DNA of 64,000 nucleotides, from positions 248,001 to 312,000 of the forward strand of contig JANUWF010002353.1 of NCBI GenBank assembly GCA_026120185.1, in the 5' to 3' direction. Positions 50,276 through 64,000 of the stretch are shown here, piece after piece. The notes under the pieces are model-generated. The model was not told the origin of the DNA and did no database searches. It saw only the letters and a list, made by a program, of their open reading frames with translations. The first letter of the stretch is position 1. Each line of letters begins with the position of its first letter. The position numbers were made by a program, and so were the translations under genes. The stretch comes from Voacanga thouarsii. Lineage: Eukaryota; Streptophyta; Magnoliopsida; Gentianales; Apocynaceae.

Positions 50276-53200
50276 CACTCATAGTTAAAAGTATGTCCTT
50301 TTATGTAGAATCATTAAGATACATAATGCATTACGGACAATCTATATATATTATAAGAAATGAAACCCAATAAATAAAAGTTTTTAATCGCCTAATTAGA
50401 GGATCAAGAAGGGCAACTCAAAACTTGTAAATCATCTGCCCTACCCCGTTTTTCTGTCCCTCTAATAGGTGTAGCTTCTCTTTAGTAATAATAATTTTTT
50501 AAAAAAGTATTTGTTTCTTTTACTGCCTTAATTTATTGGCAATTTGGCATGTTGAAGATCTATCTATAAATACTTAGAATCTTTCATTTATCTCTGTCTC
50601 CCTCTCAAGCAGGAAGGACAGTTGATAAAGTATTTTATTAATACTTCACGAAATATTGGTAGTGCAATAAAAAAAATAGTTAAAACCTATATATCACCAC
50701 CCAAAAAACAAAAGTGACAAAAGGAGTTATAAAAACTCTATATAAAGGGTTTCATTTGTCATGTGATATGGAGGTAGGCTATTTTTTGCTTTGCATATCT
50801 TAAATGCAAACAAACACTTCTCTTAGCCTTACCAACTATCCAATGTTGCTGCATATGAATTCCATTCTGATAGGATAGCCTTCTGATGAATCTCCATGCA
50901 AGTAAGTATAGCCTGCAATATTTCTTCCTTGAGAATAGTATCTAACTATGCTGCAATTCTATTGCTAGTCTGATTAAATGATGCATATTATCACATGTAA
51001 TTTCATCCATTGGTGACCATATACCATGCTGCATCTGAGATCGACCCACGTTTTTGTCACAGACTCAGAATCCAGTCCAGGAATTCAACCCATGAATTTA
51101 TTAGAGGGAGTTATGAATCCATATTATGAAGACTTTAACTAATTTCAAAGTCTCTCTCCTAAAAAGTTGCATCTAAGAAGAAATCATCAAGATAAAATAT
51201 TCTAATCCAATACAGTCCTTTACCTTGTTCTCTAGAGCAAATTAACATTAAACAAAGGTATCAAAGTGGAGAACAAAAAAGATATATATGTGAGTTGATA
51301 TAATAGTATTACGTTTGAATTGAAGAAACCTAGTCTCGAGAATAATAATAATGAGACATGGTCCATGAGTAATTCTGCTGAACCATCAAAGGAAAGAGCA
51401 TAATGATTAAAATACAGTACCGTGGAAACACAGAAAGAGATGCAGAAGAAGCCAAAGCATCGTTTACATGGACAGTTAACATAGTTTTTGGATCTTGTGT
51501 CATCCCTTTCATCTTAATTAGAAGTTGCCTAGTGTGGGTGTGTGTATATATATATATATAGATTGTTTTTTTGGAGTTTGGTGAATAAATTTGATGCTAC
51601 ATCTAACAGAGCTAGCTGGTCGGAGCTTCTTGTTTGATGGGATTGGGATACTGGAATTTTATGCTTCACAATAACAGAATTGAATATTGTAAAATTTAGA
51701 CGAATAGTTTCATACTCATAATTAATACTATTTTCGTTTTAAAATACTTATTTTGATTTATAGATATTCAATTTTAATTTAACGCACGGTAACTTCGTAT
51801 CATTAGCTTTTCAATCAAGCACGATGAACAATTGTGTGAATCAACGGTTTCCAGCCGTGCCCGATGCTGGGGCTAGCCGATACACAGAGAAATCCCAATG
51901 CAACTCTGATGTATCGAGCCGGTTCCTACTTAGAAGTTCGTCGAAATTTTTTTATTTTATTTCAAAATATTTGTTCATATACATATTTCTAAAATTAATG
52001 ATTAATTTCTTCTCATTTTACTTTATTTATTCTAAGTCAACTATACAACATTTCAAAACTCTTTTTTCTTCTTACTCCTTAGGAATTTTCACTAACTAAT
52101 AGTTATCATATTTTTAATATGGGTAAAATATGAATATTATTTAAATTGTAATATTGTTTTCAACATCTTTAATCTGTATGTAAAGGGGTTTATGAATAAG
52201 TCTTTTGAAGCGAATAAAATATTAAATAAACAATATAGGTAAAGAATTTCTCGATCAGTTTAATCTACTCCCAATTTATTATGTTAGACCGTCATAAATA
52301 CTAATAGTTGATGTTAAATTACTCTTTCCAATTTCAAATAATTATTGTTTAAGGTTGCTGCATGAGAATTAAAAAAATATTAAAACCCCTTAATTATAAA
52401 GTAAAAAAACCTATATTATCTTTTTTAAAAAATTAAAAATAATTAGTGTAGTAATTTTGTGAAATATTACAATAAATAGGAAAACAGTATAAGTAAAAAA
52501 TAATAAATATATTCTTAAAATTATAATGCAACAAATATTTTAAAATGAAAATTTAAATAATAATTATTTTAAAACAAAAATATTGTATGATTAAAGAACT
52601 TTTTGTACCATCCAAAGGTATGTATGTCCTTTTCCTTCATCACTTGTCAAAAAATGATATCTCAGTACACCATGTTCTATTTATGTGCATAACAAGTTTA
52701 TTGAGATGGCTCATGCAACATTGAGAGAAAAAATAATAAATATATTTTTTTCAAAAAAAAAGAAAGTTATTAATAGGTGGCATTGGTAGATTTTTTTTTC
52801 TTTTAAAGAAATGAACTGGGAAAATGAAGTAATTGAGAGGCAATTTCTTATATTTCTTTCCTTCAAGCTGCAGCAGCTGGTTGGACTACTTCTTTGAGCC
52901 AATTGTGGTGTATATAAATAAAATGAAGTATATAATTTCTTCCCATGTTTAGATTTGCATTTAAAACTTCCCTTGTGCAAAAAATTGGAGTATTAATTTG
53001 CTTGAATAATTTTTCCAATGCATCAATATCAATATAAACAAAATTATTAGGCAAAGATGCTTTTGACCATCACCATATTACCTAAAATGTTAGGGACAGA
53101 ATCGTAAATTTACTTTATTTAATTCGTGATTTTAAGAAAATTATGCATCGAGCTAAGTATAAATTTAAATATATCATATATATTTATTTATGTCTATATA

Positions 53201-54029
53201 GGAAGATAAATCTCAATTTTTATTATATGAATCCAAATTGATTATTAGAAAACTAAACAAATCTTTTGATTCCTATGTGAATTTTTACTACATATTATTT
53301 TTTTATGATATTATAAAGTAAAACCTAATTAAAATTGAGTCATCAACAAAGGTTCAAATCTTAGAAGTGGAAACTTTGGCTGGTTTCCCCTTTTCATCCA
53401 TGTGCCCAAAAGGGCACATTTTCTATTCATAGACTTCCTTGAATGCAATCCTTTTTGCTCTAAAACTTACACATTTTTGCAACCTGAACCCTATAATTCT
53501 AGCTTCTCTAGATTTAGGAAACAAATTTGCAAATGTCCAAAACTGTCATTTTCTATTGGGAAACAATTTACACCAATGCCAAAAATCACATTAAGTAATT
53601 TCCTTTTTTTGGAAATTTTCCCTCTCCTTTCTTTCTCAATTTACATTTCGTCCTTTATTAAAAAAACGTATTTTAAATAAGGAAAAAATAAAAATTTTGT
53701 AAATGAAGCCAACCTTAAAGGCTATTTATTTTTTTCTTCAAAAAAAATGGACAACTTGAGAGTATAAATTTTATACCATTTTAGGTTCTTTTTTATTTGC
53801 TAATATTTCCCATCAATTTTAAATTCAATAAAAAAAATAAAAAGGAATATTTCAAATTTTCTCATTAAAATTTCTCTTCGAAAAGTACCCTTTTCTATAT
53901 TTAATAGTCATAAATGTAATTTGTTAAACAAAAGAAAAGAAATTAAAGATGGAGAAATATAGGGAAAGAGGAGAATAAGAAAAGGAAAAGAATAGAAAAA
54001 GAAATGGAAAACTGCCTGTGTCTCATGAG

Positions 54030-54043
54030 TGACGTCACGTGGG
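54030..54043 (+). promoter_or_regulatory. Composite CRE/C-box and G-box (TGACGTCACGTGGG)
   Basis: Overlapping palindromic TGACGTCA and CACGTG cores, the preferred sites of plant bZIP factors (TGA, HY5 and ABF/AREB types) and, for CACGTG, bHLH factors. It lies about 180 bp before the TATA box of the cyclin gene, so light, ABA or stress inputs are plausible. Binding is inferred from the motif only. Confidence 0.55.
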
Positions 54044-54213
54044 CTCATTTAGTGGCCGTATCTTTTCTAAGCTGCTTACATGGTAACCCATTGACTAGTC
54101 ACGCGACAAAACTGGGCAGGCGACACAGAAGTGGGACCCACGGTTTAATCCAATCACAATATTCCTAGAGCCCTCTCATAGGTGGACCCAACGAATTTAG
54201 TCCACGTAGCACG

Positions 54214-54221
54214 TTATAAAT
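54214..54221 (+). promoter_or_regulatory. TATA box of the CYCD5-type gene
   Basis: TTATAAAT followed by a CT-rich leader. Transcription would start near 54245-54250. The leader to the ATG at 54697 is then about 450 nt, unless an intron ending at a GCAG near 54585-54590 is removed. Confidence 0.5.
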
Positions 54222-54277
54222 GGGTCCCCTTGGGCGATGTCTTCGCAGCACCCCGCAAACTTCCAAGACTACAGCCT

Positions 54278-54373
54278 ATGCTCAAAATCTCCCTCGTGCT
54301 CTCAGACGAAGCTCTCTCTCTCACCGGTCAAATCCAAGTTGGCATCGTCACCACTCCTCTCCCCGCATTTTGA
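54278..54373 (+). CDS. Upstream ORF in the cyclin leader
   Basis: ATG at 54278 opens a 31-residue frame (starts MLKISLVLSDEALSLTGQIQ, TGA at 54371-54373), about 320 nt before the cyclin start. It would precede the main ORF whether or not a leader intron is spliced. Not known as a conserved peptide. Confidence 0.35.
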   Translation: MLKISLVLSDEALSLTGQIQVGIVTTPLPAF

Positions 54374-54696
54374 CTCCCGAAAACCACCACCTCCGCCACC
54401 GCTCTCCACTCTCCACCACCACCGCTGCATTATAGGGTATCTCGATTTTTCTAGGACGGTATCCCGTGCATTTAGCAACCCAAAAATATATACTTTTTGT
54501 TACAGTTAAATGGAGTCTAAAACACATGTTTAAATTGGTTTAAGTCTTGGTAAAGTCATATCTTATTCTGTTAATTTTGGCGGCAGGAAAACTGCAGTCA
54601 GAGGAATCACTCCATCACCAAAACAATTCCTTCTCCAGCGCTCCCTTTGTAATCCCAGAATTTTATACAAAGGAGAAAAACCGCTGGCTCAAAGAG

Positions 54697-56207
<1,511 letters not shown>

Positions 56208-58976
56208 AGACGTTCACCAAAGTTTCCAGGGAGACGGGGATTACTTACTATTCAAGTGAGTATGGCAATGTTTTATTGCTCTTTTGGATACATAATTTGA
56301 AGTTGATTGGATATCTCATGAACAATTGGCAGAAAAAAGGAGCATAGAAAGAAAAGAGAAAAACAAAAAAGTATAAATAAAAAAAAAAGCAACTTTGGAC
56401 AACATGAAAAAGCTTATGCAAGTCAAGAATCACAGCTCATAACTTGGAAAAGGAACGCTTCAAAAGATATTACTTGAAAGCTTAAGATAATTCTTGGTTT
56501 TTTGATATATATATTGGCTCATATAAATCTCATGTAAATTGACACTTACCTTTTTTGTGAGTGCGCTTGGGATGCTTTCTTTTTTCTTTCAATGACTGAA
56601 AGCAGTAAGTCTTCAGGAGAGGGAATTCCCCGGGTGGGATGGGGGTGGTTGGGACTGGTTGGATTTGAGGAAGCCATCTGAGTGATTTGATGGCTGATGG
56701 CCATCAAAGAAAAAACTTTATAAAGATGATTTGTTTGAAAGTTTGGAGCATACTCAGCATAGTGCCTTTTCTTTGAGGGTTGTCCTCATTCTTGTTTTAT
56801 CCTATAGAGTTTCGCCTTGTGTGTTTTAAGGGGTCTTGAAAAGTGGAAACCAAAATATTGTTTTTGAAAAGTGAAGGAATATCTATGCTGATTATATATG
56901 TTATTTTTGATGGAACAGATTTTATGTACTTGGTTACCCGCTCCTAAAGTAAGCAGAGACTTCCCATGGTGATGTGGGGAGGGGCCTTTGGGGTGCTACT
57001 TTTGAAGGAAAATTAGGGTCTCACTTTTTATATAGAAGCAATTGTCATGTCAAGCACAAGAACATTCAACAGGAAAGGAGCATGTCAGAACATTGATGCT
57101 GATAGATGTTAGGTCTACAATACTGTAGAATATGTGCCGTCGGCATCGTTACATATTTCTCCTTGTGTTCTTTTATACACATCTCTATTTAGGTTTATAG
57201 AAAGGAAATATTATATACCCTTTACATATCATGTTTTAGAAATAATACTCTTAAACTGAATTGTTTTCATAGTCATGTGATTGATGTTATTACATAGAGA
57301 TTATACCAACTTTTATTTATTAAAGGATTGCAACTTTGCAGTTGATTTTTAAAATTATTTAAATTTTGTCACCTTCATGACAATAATTTATTAAGCAATT
57401 GCATGATGTCTTCTCTACAAAAGTCGGAAAAGGGAACTTGGCTGTTTTCTCAGGTTTCTTTTATCTATTATATTCTCCAAAATCCAAAAGAAAAAAGGGT
57501 AGAAACATGAAAAGGAGAAGGAATAAAATCCATGTGCTTAGTTAGAGAAATGTTATCCTTTTACTTGTTTTCGACTGACTTTATTCAAAAAGAATGATCA
57601 TAGTATGAATAAAAACGATATGATCCCCATGTCATTTGTAAATTCGGTTCCCTATTTACCCCTCTCCGATTCTTTAAGCCACTGGAAAATGAAAGATTTT
57701 GTGGAGGTGATATAACTAATATAGCCTGGTGGTTCTTTTACTAGTTAAGAAGTGTAAATTTACAAAACTAGATGCATGGCTAGAACTTGGTTATCGAACC
57801 ACTTATGAGGCTTCTTGACCATAATCTCTCCCCTTTGGCCGTCCACGCGAAGATAGTGTCATCTGTCAGGGAGCGCGGACAAAAATTTCGAGGCTGCAAA
57901 CATGTGAAATCCTGAGTACAGTTTTGGATTGTTGCCCTCTAACGATCGGCTGCTTCCTTAGTTGTTGGGTCTTGACTCTTTAGTCTTGAGACCTTTAGAG
58001 CAGAGCATAATGTCCACATTCCTCCCCAGACTAGTCTACTCCAACTTTTTTCTGCCCGGTTCAGCCCTGCAAGAAATAGACGTATGCTCCAAAATTTTCC
58101 CTACATGAGCAAACTGTTTTTTCCCGACGTATACAGCACGTACTATGTGACACCAACAGTGAAATTATATCAAAGATATATACCTTGTATTGCATGAAAT
58201 CTGATGTCCTTGCATCAATCTTTTTTTGGTCATACTACAAGAATGGGACCTTAACAACCATTCAGTCAAAACCTATTTAATATGCATTCGTGCGCGCATG
58301 CGTAAGTTTCCACCCAGATGAGTGTAACAGTCGTTTGCTCATTTTTGCTTTTGCAGCTTTGAAGCATTTAGCTTACAGAAAACGACAATAGTTTAGTCCA
58401 TATCGAGTGAGAAGCTAACTGTGAACTTAATAGAGAGACCTCACCGTTTTGCTGAATGGAAATCATGCCCCAGTCTACCCGAGCTATGTACGTAGAACCT
58501 GTTCCACAAATAGGGAAAAGGAACCATGCTTTCAGCCGTTTCAAGAAAACGTTAGGGACAGATGAGAGACTTTATGGGATTAAAATTTAATTCCACAAAT
58601 GCAGTCAAATGATTAAGATTTGAATATGTGAAAAAACTTTTTCACAAGAATAAAAAAATATATATATAGGAAGCAATCACAATTCTAATCCTTCAAAACT
58701 TCGTTGACGAAGATTTCATGTTAATTCATGTAGCCTCCCCTAAGCATCCTTACAATGAGGGGCAAATAGAATGCACATAATTTTTTCTGAAGCTGAGCGA
58801 GACAGATAGTCAGTCATCCAAATGTAGCTTTAAGTAAACTTCTGTAAGCAGTAATGGGAATGATAGGCGCAGCCCGCGCTCCTTGAATAGAGCAACCTCA
58901 AATACTTTGGGAACGCCTCGTACAATTGTTAGCATTCTCATGCAGAATCCTTAGTAAGCATTTTCTCCATTGTATT
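56208..58976. other. Convergent 3' regions of the cyclin (+) and Ca2+-ATPase (-) genes
   Basis: Holds the 3' UTRs of both genes. No further protein gene, tRNA or element with recognisable ends was found. A G-rich patch lies at 56620-56670. Confidence 0.55.
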
Positions 58977-61900
58977 TTAACTTGACCCTACAGGGATCAT
59001 CTTTATCGCAGCAGCTATTGGCATCCCAAGTAATCCCAAGGCAACACTAGAGAGCCATTGCTGCCATGTGAGAGGGTACGTGTTTGCGAAAGTACCCAGA
59101 TATTCAACAATAATGATTTGGAAGAGGATGGTGCAACTTATGACAGCCACAAAAACGTAGTTTCCTAGAATCCCTTTGAAGACATTTATATGCTCCATCT
59201 CTCTGGAGCTGATCTCATTGAATACCTGCAAGAAGAAAATGACAACCACTTATAATTTTTTAAGCAACAGGACTTATCAAATGAATATCAAATGATCACG
59301 AATCAAACTTGATTTAAAAGGAGCATGTTTATATTTCATCATTTAGCAAAACAAAAAAGATGGGCATATGTTCAAATAACATGCAACCACTTATAAATTG
59401 CTAGCGTTACCTGACAAAAGACGAAGGAATTGAAAATCAGCGTGTTAAGAATCAAATCAGAATCTGAGCCATCCAGATGAAAGACTGCTTTTCCTGATGT
59501 CTGAAGATACCATATGACTACAAACTGATATATCGACTGTCCCAATATATTCCTCCACATTACATTGCTGATGAAGTTCCCTTTCCTTCCTACAGGAGGC
59601 CGCTTCATCAATGCATCATTGGGTGGTTCAGTGGCTAAAGCAAGAGCTCCCAGCGTGTCCATTATCATGTTGACCCACAGAAGTTGAACAGCAGTAAGAG
59701 GAGCGTTTCCTGAAAATAGCATGTCATGATGCCACAACAAAAGGTAAAACTGGAAAGTTTCAGGATATGGAAAACTGACTCTAGAGATAGATCTAGAAAG
59801 AGAAACCTAAAATGTATACCTGTCAGACAGGCTGAAGAAAAATTGACAATAAGGGCAACCACATTTACTGTCAACTGAAACTGCACAAATTTTTGTATGT
59901 TCACATAAACTGAGCGTCCCCATTTGGCTACAGTTACTATTGTGGAGAAATTATCATCCAGTATGATGACGTCGGCACTCTCTTTAGCCACCTGGAAATT
60001 GATAATCAGTCAATTCGATGTCCTATTGATGCTATAGCAACATTTAGTCCCAAGGCAGAAACCCTAAAGCCATAAAGGAAAACAATCCCATGCAGGAAGC
60101 TAAATCTCCATGCACGAGGCCAATTCAGAGGCTCTAAAAAGAAGGAAAGAATAGTGGTACTAGATCCTCAAACAACAGCCGAGTTAATCTAGGCCATGTA
60201 ATAATTAGTGAAACTTATCAAAAGCGCAAATATTACCCCTTTATTCACCATATATTACCAAATTAGTGCAAATTTAGGTGATTATGCAAAGCAGTTCCAG
60301 ACATTGTAATCAATGGTGATTGCAATTAGTATTATTGGCTGCATTCAAGGATCACCTCAGTTCCGGATATGCCCATTGCAAGCCCAATATCTGCTTCATG
60401 AAGTGCTGGAGCATCATTTGTACCATCTCCAGTCACTGCAACAACTTCTTGCAATGTGGTGCGTAAATGTCGCACTAGGGTATGCTTATCCATAGGTGAA
60501 GAACGAGCCATAACCTGTCAAATAGATGCATCAAGAAAGTTGAAAACATTTCCCTATGGAAATCACGCGCAGCATGAAGCACAAAGACAATTAAAATAGT
60601 CAAAGCAAATCCAAACAACCAAAACCAACAAGTTTAATCAAGATGTGTGCTACTTTTTAATTTAAATGAGCACTTATCAGTTATCTTCCTGGATGGTTAT
60701 ATGAGAACTAAACAAACACTTGCACAAAAATGTAACTATTGAAGAAATAAAATCCCTATCTGTTATGGAATTCTATTAAAAATATGAAAGATGCTAGGTT
60801 GCTAGGCTTCATATATAGGACATACATTATTCAGCTCAGTAATGTTCCACCAGTGTGTCTCATAGCATTGCAACACACTAGAACACAGTGTATAAGTTAG
60901 AGCAAAGTGCAAATTCATTAGTAGAGATCACGACTGGTAATTTCAGAGCCATATTTTAATCACCACCGGATAGATGTGATGAAAGGTAAGTGCTAATGAT
61001 CCCATGTTTGTTTTCCCAACCATGCCCAATTTAGTACTTAAGGATCCTAGGGATAGATTTCTGCTCAAATGCAGGCCCCAATTGTCTGTCAACATGCAAT
61101 CTACTCTGCGTAACTAAAAAGATGTGTGTATAACTAACATGTTATCCTCACGACCACAAAGATGACCAGAAAATAACATCACAAATTGTATTAATGGAGC
61201 ACAAGTGGCCAGATTGTCAACAAAGCAGAACCTGTAATTTGGGAATAATCTCATTCAACTCCTCCGGACTCTTCACTCGAAAGTCAGGGCCTTCAATTGC
61301 TATACCGTCTTCAGTCAAAATCCCACACTCTTTAGCTATAGCCTTGGCAGTATTTATGTTGTCCCCTGTGACCATCCGCACGGTAATACCAGCTGACCTA
61401 CAAATTGCAACAGACTCCTTGACACCAGGGCGAACTGGATCTTTGATACCAACTATCCCTATAAGAGTATACCCCCTAAAGGGGATTGAATTCTCAGCTG
61501 AAAACTCGGTTCCAATTTCCTTATAAGCGAGGCAAAGAGTCCGAAGAGCTTCAGAAGCAAATTGTTCAATTGTTTCGTTGAGACGATTAGTCAATGCTTT
61601 ATCAAGGGGAACAATCTCACCTTCTGAGTTCAGGAACTTGTCACACGCAGCCAAAATTATTTCAGAGGCTCCTTTACAGTGTGCACGAAACTCTCCTCCC
61701 GGAAGCTGCAAAACCACACCCATATGCTTCTTCACAGAATTAAATGGTTCTACTTTCACAAGTTTTGATGTTTGTCGCTCTGCCTCAAAATCCCCACCAA
61801 GAAAGAGGCCAAATTCCAAGAGTGCAGTTTCAGTAGGTGTTCCTAAGGTTTCATATTTCCCCCCTTCACTCTTTACTACCTCTCCTGCAGTGTTATTAAA

Positions 61901-63313
61901 TATAGATTCTAGGAGAATCCTTGCAGTAAATTCAGGAATTTCAGAGCAGAAATTAGCTGACTCCATAGAGCTAATTATTTCTTTGGTTTTGCCACAAACG
62001 CATGTTTTGACAACAGTCATGTGATTAGTAGTTAACGTGCCTGTCTTGTCACTACATATTGTTGTGGCAGATCCCATAGTCTCACAAGCAGCCAAATGAC
62101 GGACAAGAGCCTTATCATTCATCATCTTCTTCATTGCAAAAGCAAGGCTTAGAGTCACAGCTAACGGCAATCCCTCAGGCACAGCAACCACAACAATTGT
62201 TACTGCGATGGCAAAGTATTCCAGCATTTCCATTGCATCATCTGTAGACCAGCTCCAGTGTGATCGTTCTGTTAGTTTACGACTATACAATCCTTGCACT
62301 AATACTGCAAATGTGATAACAGCAAAAAAGAGACCTATTTTGCCAATAATAGTAGCTACCCCATTGAGCTTTACTTGTAATGGTGTCTCATCATCGCCTC
62401 CTTCACTGAGGGTAGCCATCAGTTTACCCCATTGTGTTCTCATCCCAACTGTCGTAACAAGCATTTTGCACGATCCATCCTGAACTTTAGTTCCAGAAAG
62501 GAGGAAAGGATTTTCAGCAGTCACATTAATTGGTTCGCTCTCTCCAGTCAAGCTAGATTCATCTATTAAAAGAGAGTATCCTGAAACAAAGAGTCCATCA
62601 GCAGGGACCAGATCCCCTATAGCAAGATGAACAATGTCACCAGGAAGTAAATCATAGATTGACATCTTTTGTCTGCAACCATTTCTGGTAACATGAACTG
62701 CAATCTTTTTCTTCTCTTTGTCCAAATCTTTGAACTGTAAAGACTGTTTATAGTCACTGGTTGCAGTGACGAATACCACAAGAAGGATACTTGCAACAAT
62801 TCCTAGTCCATCATGAGCACCTGTTGGCCAGCCTTCTGTCGCTATCCCAACAACCAAAGAAACAAGCGCACAAACAGCAAGTATCATGAGAGTTGTATCT
62901 TGAAGAGCTTCCCACACAAATATCCAGAAACCCTTTGCTGGACTTTCGGTAAACTTATTAATTCCATAGATCTGTTTTCTTCGATCAAGTGAACCATTAG
63001 AAGTGCTTATCCCTTTAATAAGTGATGTTGAGAGTTTGTCCGCAATACCTTCAACCCCATCGTGAACCTTCAACTTCCTCACATTGTGGCCTTCAACAAT
63101 TGATCCTAACTCATCAGGACCTATTTCAAAATGTGCAGCTTTGACTTCATCTGGCACAGTGTAACTTATACCTGGAAGTATTGATGGGTAAATTACACCA
63201 AAAGGGGGGGGGGAAATGAAATTAATGTACCATAAACTCCATATTTCAAGTAGCATACCTTGAATAAAACTAAGGGCAGCTTGTGAAACCAAAACTGCAA
63301 CTCTAAGCTTCTC
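58977..63313 (-). CDS. ACA: Autoinhibited P2B Ca2+-ATPase, ACA1/ACA2/ACA7 group (lacks first exon)
   Basis: Minus-strand exons in order: 63259-63313, 61232-63171, 60356-60514, 59820-59991, 59411-59709 and 58977-59225. They join in phase to 957 residues. The family has about 1015, so ~58 residues with the main calmodulin-binding site lie on exon 1 beyond 64000. Visible order: [13 protein letters not shown]; stalk and TM1-2 ([20 protein letters not shown]); actuator loop with LTGES; TM4 Ca2+ site PEGLPLAV; phosphorylation motif DKTGTLT; nucleotide domain KGASE; hinge [19 protein letters not shown]5-10 ending [16 protein letters not shown]. All catalytic residues are present. The pump moves Ca2+ out of the cytosol at the ER, plastid envelope or plasma membrane, released from N-terminal autoinhibition by calmodulin. 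The intron between 63172 and 63258 is frame-preserving. Confidence 0.93.
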
Positions 63314-64000
63314 CTACAACATTCCAAACTGATCATTTCAGAATAGATAATATAGCACGATATAGACATTCTTCTGAGTATCTGCAGCTCTTTTTTCTTT
63401 GAGTAATGGCATCAATTTCATAGACTGTTTGGTACCAAACAATGAAATGCAACTACAATTGAAACTGAAATGGAACATCAGATACCGAGATATATGTGAA
63501 CGGTTGTGTCTAAACATTGCTAATGGAATACCTAATCTAAAAGAAGGCATTTAGATTGTTAGTTCTAAATTTTCTTTTGGTAGAATATTGATAGGCATGT
63601 AACACCTACAAATTTAACTAGTATTACATTAAAAACTTCAGTCACAAAAATTGTAAGTTTCAACGGAGAAATACTTCGCTTCAGAAGTACCTCATAAAGG
63701 CATTAAATTTCGATGATTGAACTTAATCTATGGAAGTTAAGTTTGATGGATACCTTCATTATTTTGCAACTTAGACAACTTCATTAGCTACTTGACTTGT
63801 GCTTAAACAGTTATACGCTTGTCTAACTCATAAATCTCGTTGTACACAATCAAACTGCACTACTTAAAATAAATCTAACCACAAGGATACAACTTACCGA
63901 AGCTATGCTTAAGTAGTCAGACAAGAAAGTAAAGTTAATTGATTTATTACTTCCAATGAGAAACTTATTAGTTTAGGCAGATCAAACTGCAAAACCTCCA
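63314..64000 (-). other. First intron of the Ca2+-ATPase gene (continues off the edge)
   Basis: No segment here matches the expected N-terminal exon of the ACA1/2/7 group (basic RRFRFTANL-type region), so exon 1 must lie beyond position 64000. The intron is thus at least 687 nt long. Confidence 0.7.

Larger units (their letters stand above)
43756..54029. other. 10-kb intergenic region with small dispersed-element remnants, no supported gene
   Basis: Mostly AT-rich. Recognisable items are a GATCGG-rich element remnant (44455-44940), a possible tRNA-derived SINE (about 45480-45760), a G16 run (46470-46485), and a CGTGTC/ACCCG-rich element (49370-50275). Stretches of more normal base composition (45945-46700, 48060-48200, 50760-51520) could be noncoding transcripts, but I see no splice pattern, protein or known miRNA core in them. 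Short frames in the region lack any family resemblance. Confidence 0.6.

Noticed and set aside
43756..54029. Hidden miRNA gene in the long gap
   Set aside because: I looked for mature sequences of common plant families (miR156, 159, 160, 164, 166, 167, 171, 172, 319, 390, 393, 394, 396, 399) and found none. Novel ones cannot be excluded by eye.
61578..62024. 148-residue plus-strand frame
   Set aside because: Antisense shadow of the Ca2+-ATPase large exon, whose catalytic motifs are on the minus strand.

Overview
This is a gene-bearing stretch of a eudicot nuclear genome. The genes are interrupted by many GT-AG introns, intergenic DNA is AT-rich, trinucleotide microsatellites are long, and every recognisable protein belongs to a plant family (class II RSL bHLH, FPA-like RRM/SPOC protein, plant ASCC2, SAT32/IFRD protein, CYCD5-type cyclin, autoinhibited Ca2+-ATPase). 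Nothing here indicates bacterial, viral or organellar DNA. The species cannot be named from this window.

Layout. 1-986: the 3' half of a root-hair-type bHLH gene (+). 1-18.7 kb: a transposon and pseudogene island. Its core is a 9.7-kb Mutator-like element (3381-13114) with ~170-180-bp terminal inverted repeats and a matching 9-bp target duplication. It carries fragments that look like captured host exons and has been invaded by a CACTA-type element whose interior is a 14-copy ~174-bp tandem array. Right of it lie a dead LRR receptor-kinase gene split by a 2.1-kb solo LTR with a perfect 5-bp duplication, an intronless broken copy of SEC13, and a short SYP7-type syntaxin fragment.

19.3-29.8 kb: an FPA-like gene of 8 coding exons (+). 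32.1-38.7 kb: a plant ASCC2 gene of 9 coding exons (+). 40.1-43.5 kb: a SAT32/IFRD-type gene of 12 coding exons (-), with a uORF just upstream. 43.8-54.0 kb: a 10-kb AT-rich intergenic region holding remnants of small dispersed elements but no supportable protein gene. 54.2-56.2 kb: a CYCD5-type cyclin gene (+) with a composite CRE/G-box promoter motif, a uORF, a changed RB-binding motif and a ~110-bp (ATT)n tract in its last intron. 59.0-63.3 kb: a P2B Ca2+-ATPase (ACA1/2/7 group, -), whose first exon lies beyond the right edge.

The intact genes are separate transcription units with unrelated roles (cell identity, RNA processing, ubiquitin/RNA repair, stress, cell cycle, Ca2+ export). I see no operon or defence cluster. 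The most unusual structure is the nested Mutator/CACTA island. The most functional oddities are the LLGQE replacement in the cyclin, the frame-preserving 87-nt intron in the Ca2+ pump, and the two uORFs.
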